Positions 32,823 through 51,054 of a stretch of DNA of 63,303 nt are shown piece by piece. This DNA is from Albidovulum sp. bin36 (GTDB taxonomy: Bacteria; Pseudomonadota; Alphaproteobacteria; Rhodobacterales; Rhodobacteraceae). The position numbers and the translations under genes were made by a program. The notes beneath the pieces were generated by a model. That model ran no database searches. It worked only from the letters and a program-made list of their open reading frames with translations, and had not been told where the DNA came from. Numbering within the stretch: position 1 is the first letter of the stretch; the number at the start of each line of letters is the position of its first letter. The stretch spans positions 1-63,303 of the forward strand of contig MPMP01000021.1 of NCBI GenBank assembly GCA_002238565.1. Direction: 5' to 3'.

Positions 32823-35800
32823 ATGACAAAGGCAAGCTCTGCGCGCAAGAGAATTCGGCGGAATTTCGGCAAGATCCGAGAAGTCCTGGAGATGCCCAAC
32901 CTGATCGAGGTGCAGAAGAATTCCTACGAACTGTTCCTCGAATCCGGCGAAGGCGACGCGCACAAGGACGGCGAAGGCCTCCAGGGCGTTTTCCAGTCGG
33001 TGTTTCCGATCAAGGACTACAACGAAACTTCGGTTCTCGAATTCCTGTCCTACCAGCTGGAGTCGCCGAAATTCGATGTCGAGGAATGCCGCCAGCGCGA
33101 CATCACGTTCGCCGCCCCCCTGAAGGTGAAGCTGCGCCTCGTCGTCTACGACGTCAACGACGAAACGGGCGCCCGCTCGTTCAAGAACAGCAAGGAGCAG
33201 GAAGTCTTCATGGGCGACATGCCGCTCATGACGGACAACGGGACTTTCATCGTCAACGGCACCGAGCGTGTCATCGTGTCTCAGATGCACCGGTCGCCCG
33301 GCGTGTTCTTCGACCACGACAAGGGCAAGTCGCACTCTTCCGGCAAGATCTTGTTCACATGCCGAATCATCCCGTACCGAGGCTCGTGGATCGACTTCGA
33401 GTTCGATGCCAAGGACCTTGTCTACGTTCGCATCGACCGCCGCCGGAAGCTCCCGGTCACGACCATGCTGTTCGCGCTCGGCATGGACCAGGAATCGATC
33501 ATGGATGCGTACTACGACACGGTCGACTTCGATCTGACCGAGGACCGCGAGGCGTGGGCTACCAAGTTCTTCCCGGAACGGTACAGCGGAACCAAGCCGA
33601 GCGAGGACGTGGTCGACGCCGACACCGGCGAAGTCGTTCTGGATCGGGGCAAGAAGGTCTCGCCGCGGCGGGCCAAGATTCTTCGGGACAAGGGAGAAGT
33701 CGCGAGAGAGCGGGTGGGCTTCGAGAAGATCGTCGGGCGGTTCGTCGCCAGGGACATCATCAGCGAGGAAACCGGCGAGGTCTGGGTCGAGGCGGGCGAC
33801 GAAATCACCGCCGAGACCAAGGACGGCGAACTGAGGGGCGGCACGCTCAAGGTGCTGCTGGACGGGGGCGTCACCCGGATACCCACGCTGGATATAGACG
33901 GCGTGAATGTCGGCCCGTACATTCGCAACACGATGGCCGCCGACAAGAATTTCGATCGGAAGACGGCGCTCATCGACATCTACAGGATTTTGCGCCCCGG
34001 CGAGCCCGCGACCGAGGAGACGTCCGAGATTCTTTTCGAGCAGCAGTTCCAGGACCCCGACCGCTACGATCTTTCCGCCGTCGGCCGGGTCAAGATGAAC
34101 ATGCGCCTGGCCCTCGACGCGCCCGACACGGTCAGAACGCTGCGCAACGAGGACATCGTGGCCTGCGTCAAGGCGCTGGTCGATTTGCGCGACGGCAAGG
34201 GCGAAATCGACGATATCGACCATCTGGGCAACCGGAGGGTTCGCTCCGTCGGCGAGCTGATGGAGAACTGCTATCGCCTCGGACTCCTGAGAATGGACCG
34301 AACCATTCGCGAGCGGATGTCGTCGGTGGAGATCGACACCGTCATGCCGCAGGATTTGATCAATTCCAAGCCGGCGGCGGCGGCCGTCAAGGAATTCTTC
34401 GGCTCGTCCCAGCTTTCGCAATTCATGGACCAGACGAATCCGCTGTCCGAGGTCACGCACAAGCGCCGGCTTTCGGCGCTGGGTCCCGGCGGCCTCACGC
34501 GCGAGCGCGCCGGCTTCGAGGTTCGAGACGTCCATCCGACCCATTACGGGCGCATCTGCCCGATCGAAACTCCGGAAGGCCCGAATATCGGCCTGATAAA
34601 CTCGCTGGCCACCTACGCCCGCGTCAATAAGTACGGCTTCATCGAAACGCCCTACAGGAGAGTCGTGGACTGCCAGGTGACAGACGACGTCTGCTACTTG
34701 TCCGCCACCGAGGAGATGCGCCACACCATCGCGCAGGCCAATGCCAGGCTCGACGGCGAGGGCCGCTTCATCAACGAAATGGTGTCGGCCCGCAAAGGCG
34801 GGGATTTCATGTTCTGCCCGCGCGAAACCGTCGATTACATCGACGTGTCGCCGAAGCAGCTCGTTTCCGTCGCCGCGTCGATGATTCCCTTCCTCGAAAA
34901 CGACGATGCGAACCGCGCGCTGATGGGCTCCAACATGCAGAGGCAGGCGGTGCCGCTGCTTCGGGCCGAGGCTCCGTTCGTCGGAACCGGCATTGAAGAC
35001 GTCGTCGCCAAGGATTCCGGCGCCGCGGTCATGGCGAGACGGTCCGGCGTGGTCGATCAGGTCGACGCGATGCGCATCGTCGTTCGGGTCACCGAAGATC
35101 TCGAGCCCGGCGATCCCGGCGTCGACATCTATCGCCTGCAGAAATTCCAGCGATCGAACCAGAATACCTGCATCAACCAGAAGCCGCTGGTCAAGAAGGG
35201 CGACTCGGTCGCCAAGGGAGAGGTTGTCGCCGACGGGCCGTCCACGGATCTCGGGGAGCTGGCGCTGGGGCGCAACGTGCTCGTCGCGTTCATGCCCTGG
35301 AACGGCTACAACTTCGAGGATTCGATCCTGATTTCGGAACGGATCGCGCAGGACGACGTCTTCACCTCGGTCCACATGGAGGAATACGAGGTGGCGGCGC
35401 GCGACACGAAGCTCGGCCCCGAAGAGATCACTCGCGACATTCCCAATGTCGGCGAGGACGCGCTTCGCAATCTCGACGAGACCGGAATCGTCTACATCGG
35501 CGCGGAGGTCGGCCCGGGCGACATTCTCGTCGGCAAGGTGACGCCGAAAGGCGAATCGCCGATGACGCCCGAGGAGAAGCTGCTTCGCGCGATTTTCGGC
35601 GAGAAGGCGTCCGACATCCGCGATTCGTCGCTGCGGCTGCCGCCGGGCGATTTCGGGACGGTGGTCGAAGTGCGGGTGTTCAACCGCCACGGCATCGACA
35701 AGGACGAGCGCGCGACCCAGATACAGAACGACGAGATCAAGCGCCTGGACCAGGACCACAGCGACGAGCTCGCCATCCTGGAGCGGAATTTCTACGCCCG

Positions 35801-36956
35801 CGTCGAAGCTCTGATACTCGGCAGGACGGCCGTCAAGGGCCCCAGGGGAATCAAGGGCGGGACCGAGATCACCCGCGAGCTGCTCGATACGCTGTCCCGC
35901 GGCCAGTGGTGGCAGTTCGCCATGGAGGACGAGGGCGACGCGTCGAACCTGGAAGCGCTGCACGCGCAGTTCCAGCAGCAGAAGAAGTCCCTGAAGCTGA
36001 AATTCGAGGACAAGTCCGAAAAGGTTCGCCGCGGCGACGACTTGCCGCCCGGCGTCATGAAGATGGTCAAGGTCTTCATCGCGGTCAAGCGCAAGCTGCA
36101 GCCCGGCGACAAGATGGCGGGCCGGCACGGGAACAAGGGCGTCGTTTCCAAAGTCGTCGCGATCGAGGACATGCCGTTCCTCAAGGACGGAACGCCGGTC
36201 GACATCGTCCTCAACCCGCTCGGCGTGCCGTCGCGCATGAATGTGGGCCAGATTCTCGAAACCCACATGGGCTGGGCGGCCCGCGGCCTAGGCGAAATGA
36301 TCGGCGACTCTCTGGAGGCGTTCGATAAATCGGGCGAGATCCAGCCGGTCAGGGACGCCTTGCGCAAGGCCTACGGCGACTCGGCCTACGAGGACCTGAT
36401 CGAAAGCCTGCCCGTGGGCGATATGCTGGACGCCGCCCGCAACGTGGTGTCCGGCGTTCCGATCGCCACGCCCGTATTCGACGGCGCCAAGGAATCGGAC
36501 GTGAACGAGGCCCTGGCGCGCGCCGGGTTCGACAGCTCGGGCCAGTCGGAGCTGTTCGACGGCCGAACCGGCGAGGAATTCGCCCGCAAGGTCACGGTCG
36601 GAATGAAGTATCTTCTCAAGCTCCACCACCTGGTGGACGACAAGATCCACGCCCGCTCGACCGGTCCCTACAGCCTGGTCACCCAGCAGCCGCTCGGCGG
36701 CAAGGCGCAGTTCGGCGGGCAGCGCTTCGGCGAGATGGAAGTCTGGGCTCTGGAAGCGTACGGAGCCGCCTATACGCTCCAGGAAATGCTGACCGTCAAG
36801 GCCGACGACGTTTCGGGGCGAACGAAAGTCTACGACGCGATCGTCAAGGGCGAGGACCGCTTCGAAACCGGCGTGCCGGAAAGCTTCAATGTTCTCGTGA
36901 AGGAAGTCAGGGGTTTGGCCCTGAACATGGAACTCCATCAAAAGGAGGACGGATGA
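32823..36956 (+). CDS. rpoB: DNA-directed RNA polymerase subunit beta
   Basis: A 1377-aa beta subunit of alphaproteobacterial length. The rifampicin-pocket region reads [20 protein letters not shown], then [11 protein letters not shown], with the sensitive-type Asp, His and Ser in place. Further hallmarks are [17 protein letters not shown] and [11 protein letters not shown] with the two active-site lysines. It follows rplL by 219 nt that contain a hairpin. rpoC follows after 42 nt. Confidence 0.99.
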   Translation: MTKASSARKRIRRNFGKIREVLEMPNLIEVQKNSYELFLESGEGDAHKDGEGLQGVFQSVFPIKDYNETSVLEFLSYQLESPKFDVEECRQRDITFAAPLKVKLRLVVYDVNDETGARSFKNSKEQEVFMGDMPLMTDNGTFIVNGTERVIVSQMHRSPGVFFDHDKGKSHSSGKILFTCRIIPYRGSWIDFEFDAKDLVYVRIDRRRKLPVTTMLFALGMDQESIMDAYYDTVDFDLTEDREAWATKFFPERYSGTKPSEDVVDADTGEVVLDRGKKVSPRRAKILRDKGEVARERVGFEKIVGRFVARDIISEETGEVWVEAGDEITAETKDGELRGGTLKVLLDGGVTRIPTLDIDGVNVGPYIRNTMAADKNFDRKTALIDIYRILRPGEPATEETSEILFEQQFQDPDRYDLSAVGRVKMNMRLALDAPDTVRTLRNEDIVACVKALVDLRDGKGEIDDIDHLGNRRVRSVGELMENCYRLGLLRMDRTIRERMSSVEIDTVMPQDLINSKPAAAAVKEFFGSSQLSQFMDQTNPLSEVTHKRRLSALGPGGLTRERAGFEVRDVHPTHYGRICPIETPEGPNIGLINSLATYARVNKYGFIETPYRRVVDCQVTDDVCYLSATEEMRHTIAQANARLDGEGRFINEMVSARKGGDFMFCPRETVDYIDVSPKQLVSVAASMIPFLENDDANRALMGSNMQRQAVPLLRAEAPFVGTGIEDVVAKDSGAAVMARRSGVVDQVDAMRIVVRVTEDLEPGDPGVDIYRLQKFQRSNQNTCINQKPLVKKGDSVAKGEVVADGPSTDLGELALGRNVLVAFMPWNGYNFEDSILISERIAQDDVFTSVHMEEYEVAARDTKLGPEEITRDIPNVGEDALRNLDETGIVYIGAEVGPGDILVGKVTPKGESPMTPEEKLLRAIFGEKASDIRDSSLRLPPGDFGTVVEVRVFNRHGIDKDERATQIQNDEIKRLDQDHSDELAILERNFYARVEALILGRTAVKGPRGIKGGTEITRELLDTLSRGQWWQFAMEDEGDASNLEALHAQFQQQKKSLKLKFEDKSEKVRRGDDLPPGVMKMVKVFIAVKRKLQPGDKMAGRHGNKGVVSKVVAIEDMPFLKDGTPVDIVLNPLGVPSRMNVGQILETHMGWAARGLGEMIGDSLEAFDKSGEIQPVRDALRKAYGDSAYEDLIESLPVGDMLDAARNVVSGVPIATPVFDGAKESDVNEALARAGFDSSGQSELFDGRTGEEFARKVTVGMKYLLKLHHLVDDKIHARSTGPYSLVTQQPLGGKAQFGGQRFGEMEVWALEAYGAAYTLQEMLTVKADDVSGRTKVYDAIVKGEDRFETGVPESFNVLVKEVRGLALNMELHQKEDG

Positions 36957-36998
36957 GGCTCCGCCTCGTCCGGCCTCCGTCAGCATTCGGTGCAAGCA

Positions 36999-41219
<4,221 letters not shown>

Positions 41220-41298
41220 CCGCCGGGGCCGATCCGGGGGAATTCGCCCGGAAAATTGAAAAGGATGCGAAATACGCGAGAAATTTGATTGAATGCTG

Positions 41299-41328
41299 TT
41301 GACAGGGCGGTCGATTCGCGCTTATACG
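41299..41328 (+). promoter_or_regulatory. Sigma70-type promoter for rpsL-rpsG-fusA-tuf
   Basis: A consensus TTGACA (41299-41304) is followed by TATACG (41323-41328) with 18 nt between, or TTATAC one base earlier with 17. It lies in the 300-nt gap between rpoC and rpsL, leaving a leader of about 190 nt in which I see no coding sequence. Confidence 0.65.
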
Positions 41329-41519
41329 CCCTTCCACTCGGCAGTCGGGCTCGCGCCCGGCCGCGAGGAAAGACGGAATTATTCAATCACGATCCCGGCC
41401 TCCGAGCCGCGATCCTATGAACCGAAGGCGCTCCGGATCAAAGGCGGATCCAGAAGCGCACCGAATTTTTGTTTGCTCCGGATGCCGGGGTCGAAGGAAG
41501 AAAGAAGGCGGGTAGCCCC

Positions 41520-41891
41520 ATGCCAACGATACAGCAGCTGATCCGCAAGCCGCGGCGGGCCAAGGTCAAGCGCACGAAATCAATTCATCTGCAGGGATGC
41601 CCGCAGAAGCGCGGCGTGTGCACGCGCGTCTACACGACAACGCCGAAAAAGCCCAATTCGGCGATGCGCAAGGTCGCCAAGGTGAGGCTGACCGCCGGGT
41701 TCGAGGTCATTTCCTATATTCCCGGCGAGTCCCACAATCTGCAGGAGCATTCGTCGGTGCTGATACGCGGCGGGCGGGTCAAGGACCTTCCCGGCGTCCG
41801 CTACCACATATTGCGCGGCGTGCTCGACACGCAGGGCGTCAAGGATCGTCGCCAGCGCCGTTCGAAATACGGCGCGAAGCGGCCGAAGTAG
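41520..41891 (+). CDS. rpsL: 30S ribosomal protein S12
   Basis: A 123-aa S12 starting [15 protein letters not shown]. It contains [19 protein letters not shown] and [14 protein letters not shown]; both lysines linked to streptomycin sensitivity are present, so the sensitive form is predicted. It acts at the decoding centre. ATG 41520 was chosen because it gives the family N-terminus. Confidence 0.98.
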   Translation: MPTIQQLIRKPRRAKVKRTKSIHLQGCPQKRGVCTRVYTTTPKKPNSAMRKVAKVRLTAGFEVISYIPGESHNLQEHSSVLIRGGRVKDLPGVRYHILRGVLDTQGVKDRRQRRSKYGAKRPK

Positions 41892-41903
41892 GGAGGCGAG
41901 TCG

Positions 41904-42374
41904 ATGTCGAGACGCCATCGCGCGGAAAAGCGCGAAGTTCTTCCCGACGCCAAGTACGGCGACCGGATGCTTACGAAATTTACGAACAATCTGATGATGG
42001 ACGGGAAAAAAGCGGTGGCCGAGCGCATTGTCTACCAATCGCTGGAGCGCGTGGAGCGCAGGCTTCGGCGGGAGCCCGTGGACGTGTTCCACGAGGCGCT
42101 CGCCAACGTGAAGCCGATGATCGAGGTGCGGTCCCGGCGCGTCGGGGGAACCACGTACCAGATTCCGGTCGAAGTCAGGCCGGAAAGGCGCGACGCGCTG
42201 GCGATTCGCTGGCTGATCTCCGCCGCGCGGAAAAGGGGCGAGCACACGATGGAGGAAAAGCTCGCGGGCGAGCTCATGGACGCCGTCGCCTCGCGCGGGG
42301 CCGCGGTGAAGCGCAGGGAAGACACTCACAAAATGGCCGAAGCCAACAAGGCGTTCAGCCACTACCGCTGGTAG
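41904..42374 (+). CDS. rpsG: 30S ribosomal protein S7
   Basis: A 156-aa S7 starting [10 protein letters not shown] with [19 protein letters not shown] and the mRNA/tRNA-contact region [24 protein letters not shown] split across residues 80-103. It organises the 3' major domain of 16S rRNA. In other bacteria S7 represses the str operon. It starts 12 nt after rpsL. Confidence 0.98.
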   Translation: MSRRHRAEKREVLPDAKYGDRMLTKFTNNLMMDGKKAVAERIVYQSLERVERRLRREPVDVFHEALANVKPMIEVRSRRVGGTTYQIPVEVRPERRDALAIRWLISAARKRGEHTMEEKLAGELMDAVASRGAAVKRREDTHKMAEANKAFSHYRW

Positions 42375-42398
42375 TTCGGCGACATCGGAATTAGCAGG

Positions 42399-44519
<2,121 letters not shown>

Positions 44520-44567
44520 CGCCGCGAAGTCGCGGTCGCGTCAATGGTCAACGAAGGGAATTGAATG

Positions 44568-45743
44568 ATGGCCAAGGAAAAGTTCGTACGCAATAAACCG
44601 CACGTCAACGTGGGAACGATCGGGCATGTCGACCACGGCAAGACGACGCTTACTGCAGCGATAACGAAGTATTACGGCGAATTCCAAGCCTACGACAGCA
44701 TCGACGCCGCGCCCGAGGAGAAGGCGCGCGGCATCACGATTTCCACGGCGCACGTCGAATACGAAACCGGGAACCGCCACTACGCCCACGTCGATTGCCC
44801 CGGCCATGCCGACTACGTCAAGAACATGATTACCGGCGCGGCGCAGATGGACGGCGCCATCCTAGTGGTGAGCGCCGCGGACGGGCCGATGCCCCAGACC
44901 CGGGAGCACATCCTTCTCGCCCGCCAGGTCGGCGTTCCCGCTCTCGTCGTCTATCTGAACAAGGTGGACCAGGTCGACGACGAGGAGCTGCTCGAGCTCG
45001 TCGAGATGGAGGTTCGCGAATTGCTTTCCGACTACGAGTTCCCGGGCGACGACATTCCGGTCGTCAGCGGCTCGGCCCTGGCCGCGATGGAGGGCAAGGA
45101 CGACGAGGTCGGGAAAAACAGCATCGACGCGCTGATGAATGCCGTCGACGACAACATCCCGACGCCCGAGCGCCCGATCGACCAGCCATTCCTGATGCCG
45201 ATCGAGGACGTGTTTTCGATTTCCGGGCGCGGCACGGTCGTGACGGGCCGCGTCGAGCGCGGCGTCATCACGGTCGGCGACGAAGTTGAAATCGTCGGCA
45301 TCCGCGACACTCACAAGACGACGTGCACCGGCGTGGAGATGTTCCGCAAGCTGCTCGACAGGGGCGAGGCCGGGGACAATATCGGCGCCCTGCTGCGCGG
45401 CGTCGACCGCAACGGCGTCGAGCGCGGCCAGGTTCTCTGCAAGCCGGGATCGGTAACGCCGCACACGGAATTCGAGGCCGAGGCCTACATCCTGACCAAG
45501 AAGGAAGGCGGCCGGCACACGCCTTTCGCATCCGACTACCGCCCGCAGTTCTACTTCCGAACGACGGACGTTACGGGATCGGTCACCCTGCCGGAGAACA
45601 TCGAGCTCGTGATGCCGGGCGACAACGTATCGTTCCAGGTCAAGCTGATCTCGCCGATCGCAATGGAGGAGAAGCTTCGCTTCGCCATTCGCGAGGGCGG
45701 CCGAACGGTCGGCGCCGGCGTGGTCTCGAAGATAATCGAATAG
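44568..45743 (+). CDS. tuf: Elongation factor Tu
   Basis: A 391-aa GTPase with GHVDHGKTT, the [14 protein letters not shown] switch, [19 protein letters not shown] and the C-terminal [15 protein letters not shown]. It carries aminoacyl-tRNA to the ribosome. Two ATG codons are adjacent (44565 and 44568); the second gives the family start MAKEKFVR. The only tuf copy in this window. Confidence 0.98.
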   Translation: MAKEKFVRNKPHVNVGTIGHVDHGKTTLTAAITKYYGEFQAYDSIDAAPEEKARGITISTAHVEYETGNRHYAHVDCPGHADYVKNMITGAAQMDGAILVVSAADGPMPQTREHILLARQVGVPALVVYLNKVDQVDDEELLELVEMEVRELLSDYEFPGDDIPVVSGSALAAMEGKDDEVGKNSIDALMNAVDDNIPTPERPIDQPFLMPIEDVFSISGRGTVVTGRVERGVITVGDEVEIVGIRDTHKTTCTGVEMFRKLLDRGEAGDNIGALLRGVDRNGVERGQVLCKPGSVTPHTEFEAEAYILTKKEGGRHTPFASDYRPQFYFRTTDVTGSVTLPENIELVMPGDNVSFQVKLISPIAMEEKLRFAIREGGRTVGAGVVSKIIE

Positions 45744-45810
45744 CCGACGGAAAACAGCGCGGGCGCGGCCGAGCCGCGCTCGCCGCAAGCCGAATATCGG
45801 GAAGGGCGAC

Positions 45811-46122
45811 ATGATCAACAGCCAGAATATCAGGATACGGCTCAAGGCCTTCGACTACCGCGTGCTTGATTCCAGCACGCTGGAAATCGTCAACACGGCC
45901 AAGCGCACCGGCGCTCGCGTGCGCGGGCCGATCCCGCTTCCCAATCGCATAGAGAAGTTCACAGTTCTGCGCGGTCCGCACATCGACAAGAAGTCTCGCG
46001 AGCAGATGGAGATCCGCACGCACAAGAGGCTGCTCGACATCGTGGACCCGACGCCGCAGACGGTGGACGCATTAATGAAGCTCGACCTCGCCGCAGGCGT
46101 CAACGTCGAGATCAAGCTCTAG
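45811..46122 (+). CDS. rpsJ: 30S ribosomal protein S10
   Basis: A 103-aa S10 with [36 protein letters not shown] and [13 protein letters not shown]. It is a small-subunit head protein that also pairs with NusB in antitermination and can contact NusG. First gene of the S10 cluster, 67 nt after tuf. I see no separate strong promoter in the gap, so read-through from the str cluster is likely. Confidence 0.98.
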   Translation: MINSQNIRIRLKAFDYRVLDSSTLEIVNTAKRTGARVRGPIPLPNRIEKFTVLRGPHIDKKSREQMEIRTHKRLLDIVDPTPQTVDALMKLDLAAGVNVEIKL

Positions 46123-46134
46123 GAGGTCGCGAAA

Positions 46135-46920
46135 ATGCGCGCTGGAGTCATCGCCAAGAAAATCGGCATGACGCGGTTGTTCCTCGACAACGGCCGCCAG
46201 GTGCCGGTCACCGTGCTTCACCTCGACAATCTAAGGGTCGTGGCGCAGCGGACCGCGGACAAGGACGGATACACCGCGGTTCAGCTCGGAGCGGGCGCCG
46301 CGAAGGCGCGCCGCGTCGGCTCGCCCATGCGCGGGCATTTCGCAAAGGCGTCCGTGGCGCCGAAGCGCAAGGTCGCCGAATTTCGGGTCTCGCCCGAGAA
46401 TCTCATCGATATCGGCGCGGAAATCACCGCCGACCATTTTCTCCCGGGCCAGAAGGTGGACGTGTCGGGCACGTCGATCGGCAAGGGGTTCGCGGGCGCC
46501 ATGAAGCGCCACAACTTCAGCGGGCTGCGCGCGTCCCACGGCGTGTCCATCAACCATAGGTCCCTCGGCTCGACGGGGCAGTGCCAGGATCCCGGAAAGG
46601 TGTTCAAGGGCAAGAAGATGGCCGGCCAGATGGGGTCGGAGCGCGTGACCACGCAGAACCTCGAAATCGTGCGAGTTGATTCGGAAAGAGGCCTGATCAT
46701 GGTCAAGGGCTCGGTTCCGGGATCGCGCGGCGGCTGGGTCATGATCAAGGACGCGGTGAAAAAGGCGCTGCCGGGCGAAGCCCCGATGCCGGGCGCGTTC
46801 AGGAAGCCGGAAGTCGCGGGGGCCGCGCAAGTCGACGCCGCCGACGCCGGAGCGGACAACACGGGCGATCCCGAGCCGACGGCTTCGGAAGGCTCCGTCG
46901 AGGAGGAATCCCGGGCATGA
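46135..46920 (+). CDS. rplC: 50S ribosomal protein L3, with acidic C-terminal extension
   Basis: A 261-aa L3 starting [20 protein letters not shown] and carrying the conserved [20 protein letters not shown] followed by [18 protein letters not shown]. About 45 residues at the end are an Ala/Asp/Glu-rich tail not found in the E. coli protein. L3 starts assembly of the large subunit. It overlaps rplD by 4 nt (ATGA). Confidence 0.97.
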   Translation: MRAGVIAKKIGMTRLFLDNGRQVPVTVLHLDNLRVVAQRTADKDGYTAVQLGAGAAKARRVGSPMRGHFAKASVAPKRKVAEFRVSPENLIDIGAEITADHFLPGQKVDVSGTSIGKGFAGAMKRHNFSGLRASHGVSINHRSLGSTGQCQDPGKVFKGKKMAGQMGSERVTTQNLEIVRVDSERGLIMVKGSVPGSRGGWVMIKDAVKKALPGEAPMPGAFRKPEVAGAAQVDAADAGADNTGDPEPTASEGSVEEESRA

Positions 46921-47537
46921 AGGCTTCAGTGATAAATCTCGACGCTGAATCGACGGGCGAACTGGAGCTCGACGACGACGTGTTCGGCGCCGAGCCGCGA
47001 CGCGACATCCTGCACAGGGTCGTCCGCTGGCAGCGCGCGAAGGCTCGGCAGGGCACGCACAAGGCGAAGACTCGCTCCGAAACGAGCTATTCGAAACGGA
47101 AGATCTACAATCAGAAAGGCACCGGCAGGGCGCGCCACGGCGACCGCAACGCGCCCATATTCCGCAAGGGGGGCGTTTATGGCGGTCCGGTCCCGAGAAG
47201 CCACGAGCACGCGCTGCCGAAAAAGGTGCGGAAGCTCGGACTCAAGCACGCGCTGTCGGCCAAGGCGCAGGGCAACGACCTGGTCATTCTGGACTCGGCC
47301 GAGCTGCCCGAGCCGAAAACCGGCGCGCTCGCGAAATTCGTCGCCAAGCTGGGCTGGAAAAAGGTTCTGATTATCGACGGGCCCAGCGTCGACAGGAATT
47401 TTCTTCTGGCATCGTCGAATCTGCCCGGCATCGACATTATTCCGAGCCAGGGCGCCAATGTTTACGATATATTGAAGCGCAAGACGCTCGTACTAACCAG
47501 GGCCGGCGTCGCCGCGCTCCAGGAGAGGCTGAAATGA
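46917..47537 (+). CDS. rplD: 50S ribosomal protein L4
   Basis: A 206-aa L4 with the exit-tunnel loop [20 protein letters not shown] and [19 protein letters not shown], and the C-terminal [18 protein letters not shown]. In enterobacteria L4 represses the S10 operon. It overlaps rplC and rplW by 4 nt on each side, implying coupled translation. Confidence 0.97.
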   Translation: MKASVINLDAESTGELELDDDVFGAEPRRDILHRVVRWQRAKARQGTHKAKTRSETSYSKRKIYNQKGTGRARHGDRNAPIFRKGGVYGGPVPRSHEHALPKKVRKLGLKHALSAKAQGNDLVILDSAELPEPKTGALAKFVAKLGWKKVLIIDGPSVDRNFLLASSNLPGIDIIPSQGANVYDILKRKTLVLTRAGVAALQERLK

Positions 47538-47830
47538 AGGCCAAGGTCAAGCATTACGACATTATCCGCAGGCCGGTCGTGACCGAGAAGTCGACACTGG
47601 TTTCGGAGGCCAATTCCATCGTTTTCGAAACGGCGGTGGATGCCGACAAGGCATCGATCAAGGAAGCGATCGAAACCCTTTTCGAGGTCGAGGTGGAATC
47701 GGTCAATACGGTCCGGACGAAAGGGAAGCGCGTTCGCACCAGGGGCATCGCCGGCCGCCGCAAGGAGCGGAAGAAAGCCTATGTGCGCCTGCGCGACGGC
47801 TACATGATCGACGTGTCGACGGGCCTGTAG
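47534..47830 (+). CDS. rplW: 50S ribosomal protein L23
   Basis: A 98-aa L23 with [19 protein letters not shown] and [18 protein letters not shown], ending YMIDVSTGL. It surrounds the tunnel exit and is the docking site for trigger factor and SRP. Overlaps the end of rplD by 4 nt. Confidence 0.97.
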   Translation: MKAKVKHYDIIRRPVVTEKSTLVSEANSIVFETAVDADKASIKEAIETLFEVEVESVNTVRTKGKRVRTRGIAGRRKERKKAYVRLRDGYMIDVSTGL

Positions 47831-47855
47831 GTTAAGGCAAGCGAGAGATAGAGCC

Positions 47856-48695
47856 ATGGCACTTAAAACCTACAAGCCGACATCCCCCGGGCAGCGGGGA
47901 CTGGTCCTCGTCGACCGCTCCGGCCTCTGGAAGGGGCCGCCCTGCAAAAAGCTCACGAAGGGAAAATCGTCCAAGGGAGGACGCAACAATACCGGTCGCA
48001 TCACGATGCGGCGGCGGGGCGGCGGCGCGAAGCGGCTGGACAGGATCATCGATTTCAAGCGAAGCAAGGTCGACATGCCGGCTATCGTCGAGCGTCTCGA
48101 ATACGACCCCAACAGAACGGGCTTCATCGCGCTGGTTCGCTACGAGGACGACGAGCTTTCGTATATCCTCGCACCGCAGCGCCTCGCGCCGGGCGACAAG
48201 GTGATTTCCTCGGCGAAGGCGGATGTCAAGCCGGGCAACGCGATGCCCTTCACCGGCATGCCGGTCGGAACGATCGTTCACAATATCGAGATGAAGCCCG
48301 GCAAGGGCGGGCAACTGGCCCGCGCCGCGGGAGCCTACGCCCAGTTCGTCGGCCGCGACGGCGGGTACGCGCTGATACGTCTTGCGTCCGGCGAACTCCG
48401 CATGGTGCGCCAGGAGTGCCGGGCCACGGTCGGCGCGGTTTCGAATCCGGACAATTCGAACCAGAATCTCGGAAAGGCCGGCCGCAGCAGAAATCTGGGG
48501 CGCCGCCCCAAGGTGCGCGGCGTGGCGATGAACCCGGTCGATCACCCTCACGGCGGCGGCGAAGGGAAGTCGAGCGGCGGGCGCCATCCGGTCACGCCGT
48601 CGGGAAAGCCGACCCGGGGCAAGAGAACCCGTTCCAACAAGTCTACGGACAAGTATATCCTGCGCAGCCGCCACGCGCGCAAGAAAGGACGATAG
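47856..48695 (+). CDS. rplB: 50S ribosomal protein L2
   Basis: A 279-aa L2, starting [17 protein letters not shown]. It has the central [17 protein letters not shown] segment and the C-terminal [19 protein letters not shown], which contains the His needed for peptidyl-transferase-centre assembly. Normal length. rpsS follows after 3 nt. Confidence 0.98.
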   Translation: MALKTYKPTSPGQRGLVLVDRSGLWKGPPCKKLTKGKSSKGGRNNTGRITMRRRGGGAKRLDRIIDFKRSKVDMPAIVERLEYDPNRTGFIALVRYEDDELSYILAPQRLAPGDKVISSAKADVKPGNAMPFTGMPVGTIVHNIEMKPGKGGQLARAAGAYAQFVGRDGGYALIRLASGELRMVRQECRATVGAVSNPDNSNQNLGKAGRSRNLGRRPKVRGVAMNPVDHPHGGGEGKSSGGRHPVTPSGKPTRGKRTRSNKSTDKYILRSRHARKKGR

Positions 48696-48698
48696 GGC

Positions 48699-48977
48699 AT
48701 GGCAAGGTCAGTATGGAAGGGTCCGTTCGTTGACGCGAGCGTACTGAAGAAAGCGGAAAGGGCGCGCCTGTCGGGCCGCCGGGAAGTTATCAAAATATGG
48801 TCGCGCCGCTCGACGATTCTGCCGCAATTCGTAGGCCTGACTTTCGGCGTCTACAACGGGCGGAAGCATATCCCGGTGCTTGTCTCCGAGGAAATGATCG
48901 GACAGAAGTTCGGCGAGTATTCGCCGACCCGGACATTCTTCGGCCACGCCGGCGACAAGAGGGCGAGGCGAAACTAG
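48699..48977 (+). CDS. rpsS: 30S ribosomal protein S19
   Basis: A 92-aa S19: [40 protein letters not shown] and [20 protein letters not shown], with a basic tail. It sits in the head of the small subunit near the A-site tRNA and L5. Normal length, 2 nt before rplV. Confidence 0.98.
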   Translation: MARSVWKGPFVDASVLKKAERARLSGRREVIKIWSRRSTILPQFVGLTFGVYNGRKHIPVLVSEEMIGQKFGEYSPTRTFFGHAGDKRARRN

Positions 48978-48979
48978 CC

Positions 48980-49360
48980 ATGGGCAAGGGCAAATTGAAG
49001 AGGCGGCTTCACGAAACCGAAGCCATGGCCAAGAGCGGAATGCTCAGGGTCTCGGCGCAGAAGCTGAACCTCGTCGCGCGCATAATCAGGGGCAAGCCGG
49101 TTGCCAAGGCGGTCGACGAGCTCGCCTTTTCGAAAAAGCGCATCGCCGGCGATGTCCGCAAATGCCTGATGTCGGCGGTCGCCAACGCGGAGAACAATCA
49201 CGAACTCGACGTCGACATCCTCGTTGTCGCGGAAGCCTATGTCGGCAAGCGGCTGGTCATGCGCCGAGGGCGCCCGCGCGCCCGAGGGCGCTTCGGTCCG
49301 ATCAGGAAACCGGTGTCGCAGCTCACGATCGTCGTGAGAGAGCAAGCGGAGATGTATTGA
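48980..49360 (+). CDS. rplV: 50S ribosomal protein L22
   Basis: A 126-aa L22 with the central [14 protein letters not shown] segment [20 protein letters not shown], the [20 protein letters not shown] strand and the tunnel hairpin [19 protein letters not shown]. The ATG at 48980 is the family-like start within a longer frame overlapping rpsS. The stop overlaps the rpsC start (TGATG). Confidence 0.96.
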   Translation: MGKGKLKRRLHETEAMAKSGMLRVSAQKLNLVARIIRGKPVAKAVDELAFSKKRIAGDVRKCLMSAVANAENNHELDVDILVVAEAYVGKRLVMRRGRPRARGRFGPIRKPVSQLTIVVREQAEMY

Positions 49361-50058
49361 TGGGCCAAAAAGTCAACCCTATCGGCATGCGGCTGCAGGT
49401 CAACCGCACATGGGACAGCAGATGGTTCGCCGACAGGAACGAATTCGGCGATCTGCTTCAGGAAGATCTCAAGATCAAGTCGTTCATCAGGAAGGAATGC
49501 GCCCTGGCCGGGGTCAGCCAGGTCATTATCGAGCGCCCTCACAAGAAATGCCGCGTGACCATACACACGGCCCGCCCCGGCATCGTGATCGGCAAGAAGG
49601 GTGCCGACATCGAGTCTCTCAGGCGCAAGGTTTCGGCAATGACCGCGTCGGAAACGCATCTCAATATCGTGGAGGTGCGCAAGCCGGAAGTCGACAGCCT
49701 GCTCGTGGCGGAATCCGTCGCGCAGCAGCTGGAAAAGCGCATTTCGTTTCGCCGCGCGATGAAGCGCGCCGTCCAGAACGCGATGCGCATGGGGGCGCTG
49801 GGCATTCGCATCAACGTCGCGGGACGTCTCGGGGGCGCGGAGATCGCCCGTACCGAATGGTATCGCGAGGGTCGCGTTCCGCTCCACACCCTTCGCGCTG
49901 ACATCGACTACGCCATGGCCGAAGCGATGACTCCCTACGGCAAGATCGGCGTCAAGGTCTGGATATTCAAGGGCGAAATCATGGAGCATGATCCGGGCGC
50001 GCGCGACCGCCGCGCCCAGGAACTGCGCGACGGCGGCCCGCCGCGTCGGCGCCGCTAG
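49360..50058 (+). CDS. rpsC: 30S ribosomal protein S3
   Basis: A 232-aa S3 starting [20 protein letters not shown] with the KH domain [20 protein letters not shown] and the C-terminal [20 protein letters not shown]. It forms the mRNA entry channel and takes part in helicase activity. Start fixed by the TGATG overlap with rplV. Confidence 0.98.
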   Translation: MGQKVNPIGMRLQVNRTWDSRWFADRNEFGDLLQEDLKIKSFIRKECALAGVSQVIIERPHKKCRVTIHTARPGIVIGKKGADIESLRRKVSAMTASETHLNIVEVRKPEVDSLLVAESVAQQLEKRISFRRAMKRAVQNAMRMGALGIRINVAGRLGGAEIARTEWYREGRVPLHTLRADIDYAMAEAMTPYGKIGVKVWIFKGEIMEHDPGARDRRAQELRDGGPPRRRR

Positions 50059-50076
50059 GCAGAACGGAGATCGAAT

Positions 50077-50490
50077 ATGCTACAGCCGCAACGAACGAAG
50101 TTTCGCAAGCAGCACAAGGGCCGCATACGCGGCTGCGCCAAGGGCGGGACGAAAGTAAATTTCGGCTCCTACGGGCTAAAGGCAATCGAGCCGGAGCGCG
50201 TAACCGCGAGGCAGATCGAGGCCGCCCGAAGGGCGATGACGAGACAAATGAAGCGCCAGGGGCGGGTATGGATCCGAATCTTCCCGAACGTTCCCGTCTC
50301 GAAGAAGCCGACCGAGGTCCGCATGGGCAAGGGCAAGGGATCGGTGGAGTTCTGGGCGGCGCGCGTCAAGCCCGGCACGGTTATGTTCGAAATCGACGGC
50401 GTGTCCGACGCCGTGGCGAGAGAGGCCATGCGCCTCGCCGCCATGAAGCTGCCGGTCAAAACGCGCGTCGTGCAGCGAGAGGACTGGTGA
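50077..50490 (+). CDS. rplP: 50S ribosomal protein L16
   Basis: A 137-aa L16: [20 protein letters not shown], then [40 protein letters not shown] and [20 protein letters not shown]. It sits next to the A-site tRNA. Normal length; rpmC follows after 37 nt. Confidence 0.98.
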   Translation: MLQPQRTKFRKQHKGRIRGCAKGGTKVNFGSYGLKAIEPERVTARQIEAARRAMTRQMKRQGRVWIRIFPNVPVSKKPTEVRMGKGKGSVEFWAARVKPGTVMFEIDGVSDAVAREAMRLAAMKLPVKTRVVQREDW

Positions 50491-50527
50491 CGGGCGGGAG
50501 CCCGGCGCCGCCGGAGGGAACCGAATC

Positions 50528-50740
50528 ATGAAGGCAGCCGACTTGCGAACGAAATCCGCCGACGAGCTCGGGAACGAGCTTGTCCGCCTCAAAAAGGAAT
50601 CCTTCAATCTTAGATTCCAGCAGGCTTCGGGTAATCTGAGCAACCCTTCGAGAATGCGCGAGGTGCGCAGGGACGCGGCGCGGGTCAGGACCGTGCTCGG
50701 CGAAAAATCGGCGCAGGCCGATTCCGAAAGGGAGGCTTGA
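50528..50740 (+). CDS. rpmC: 50S ribosomal protein L29
   Basis: A 70-aa L29 with two helices: [20 protein letters not shown] and the [20 protein letters not shown] segment, then [19 protein letters not shown]. Located at the tunnel exit beside L23. The start has GGAGGGAACCGAATC upstream. Confidence 0.96.
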   Translation: MKAADLRTKSADELGNELVRLKKESFNLRFQQASGNLSNPSRMREVRRDAARVRTVLGEKSAQADSEREA

Positions 50741-50745
50741 GCCAC

Positions 50746-50973
50746 ATGCCGAAAAGAATACTTCAGGGCAAGGTCGTTAGCGACGGCCGCGACAAGACGG
50801 TGACCGTGCTTGTCGAAAGGCGCTTCACGCATCCGATGATGAAGAAAACCGTGAGGAAGTCGAAGAAATACACGGCGCATGATTCCGGGAACAGCGCCAG
50901 GATCGGCGATTCGGTCCGCATTCAGGAGTGCGCGCCGATATCGAAAACGAAGCGCTGGGAAGTGATCGCCTGA
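50746..50973 (+). CDS. rpsQ: 30S ribosomal protein S17
   Basis: A 75-aa S17 with [20 protein letters not shown], the [18 protein letters not shown] region and [20 protein letters not shown]. Binds 16S helices 7 and 11. ATG 50746 (MPKRILQG) was chosen over an in-frame TTG at 50737 that overlaps rpmC. Confidence 0.97.
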   Translation: MPKRILQGKVVSDGRDKTVTVLVERRFTHPMMKKTVRKSKKYTAHDSGNSARIGDSVRIQECAPISKTKRWEVIA

Positions 50974-51054
50974 GCGTTCGGCTCGGGAGACGCCTTGCCG
51001 GTTTGAACGAAACCCTGGGGCCGACGACGGTCCCCACAGGTCGGGAGAAGCCAT

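Noticed and set aside
32655..36266. A 1203-codon open frame on the minus strand opposite rpoB.
   Set aside because: It is the antisense shadow of rpoB caused by GC-rich codon use; it has no family-like motifs. The same holds for long antisense frames opposite rpoC, tuf and fusA.
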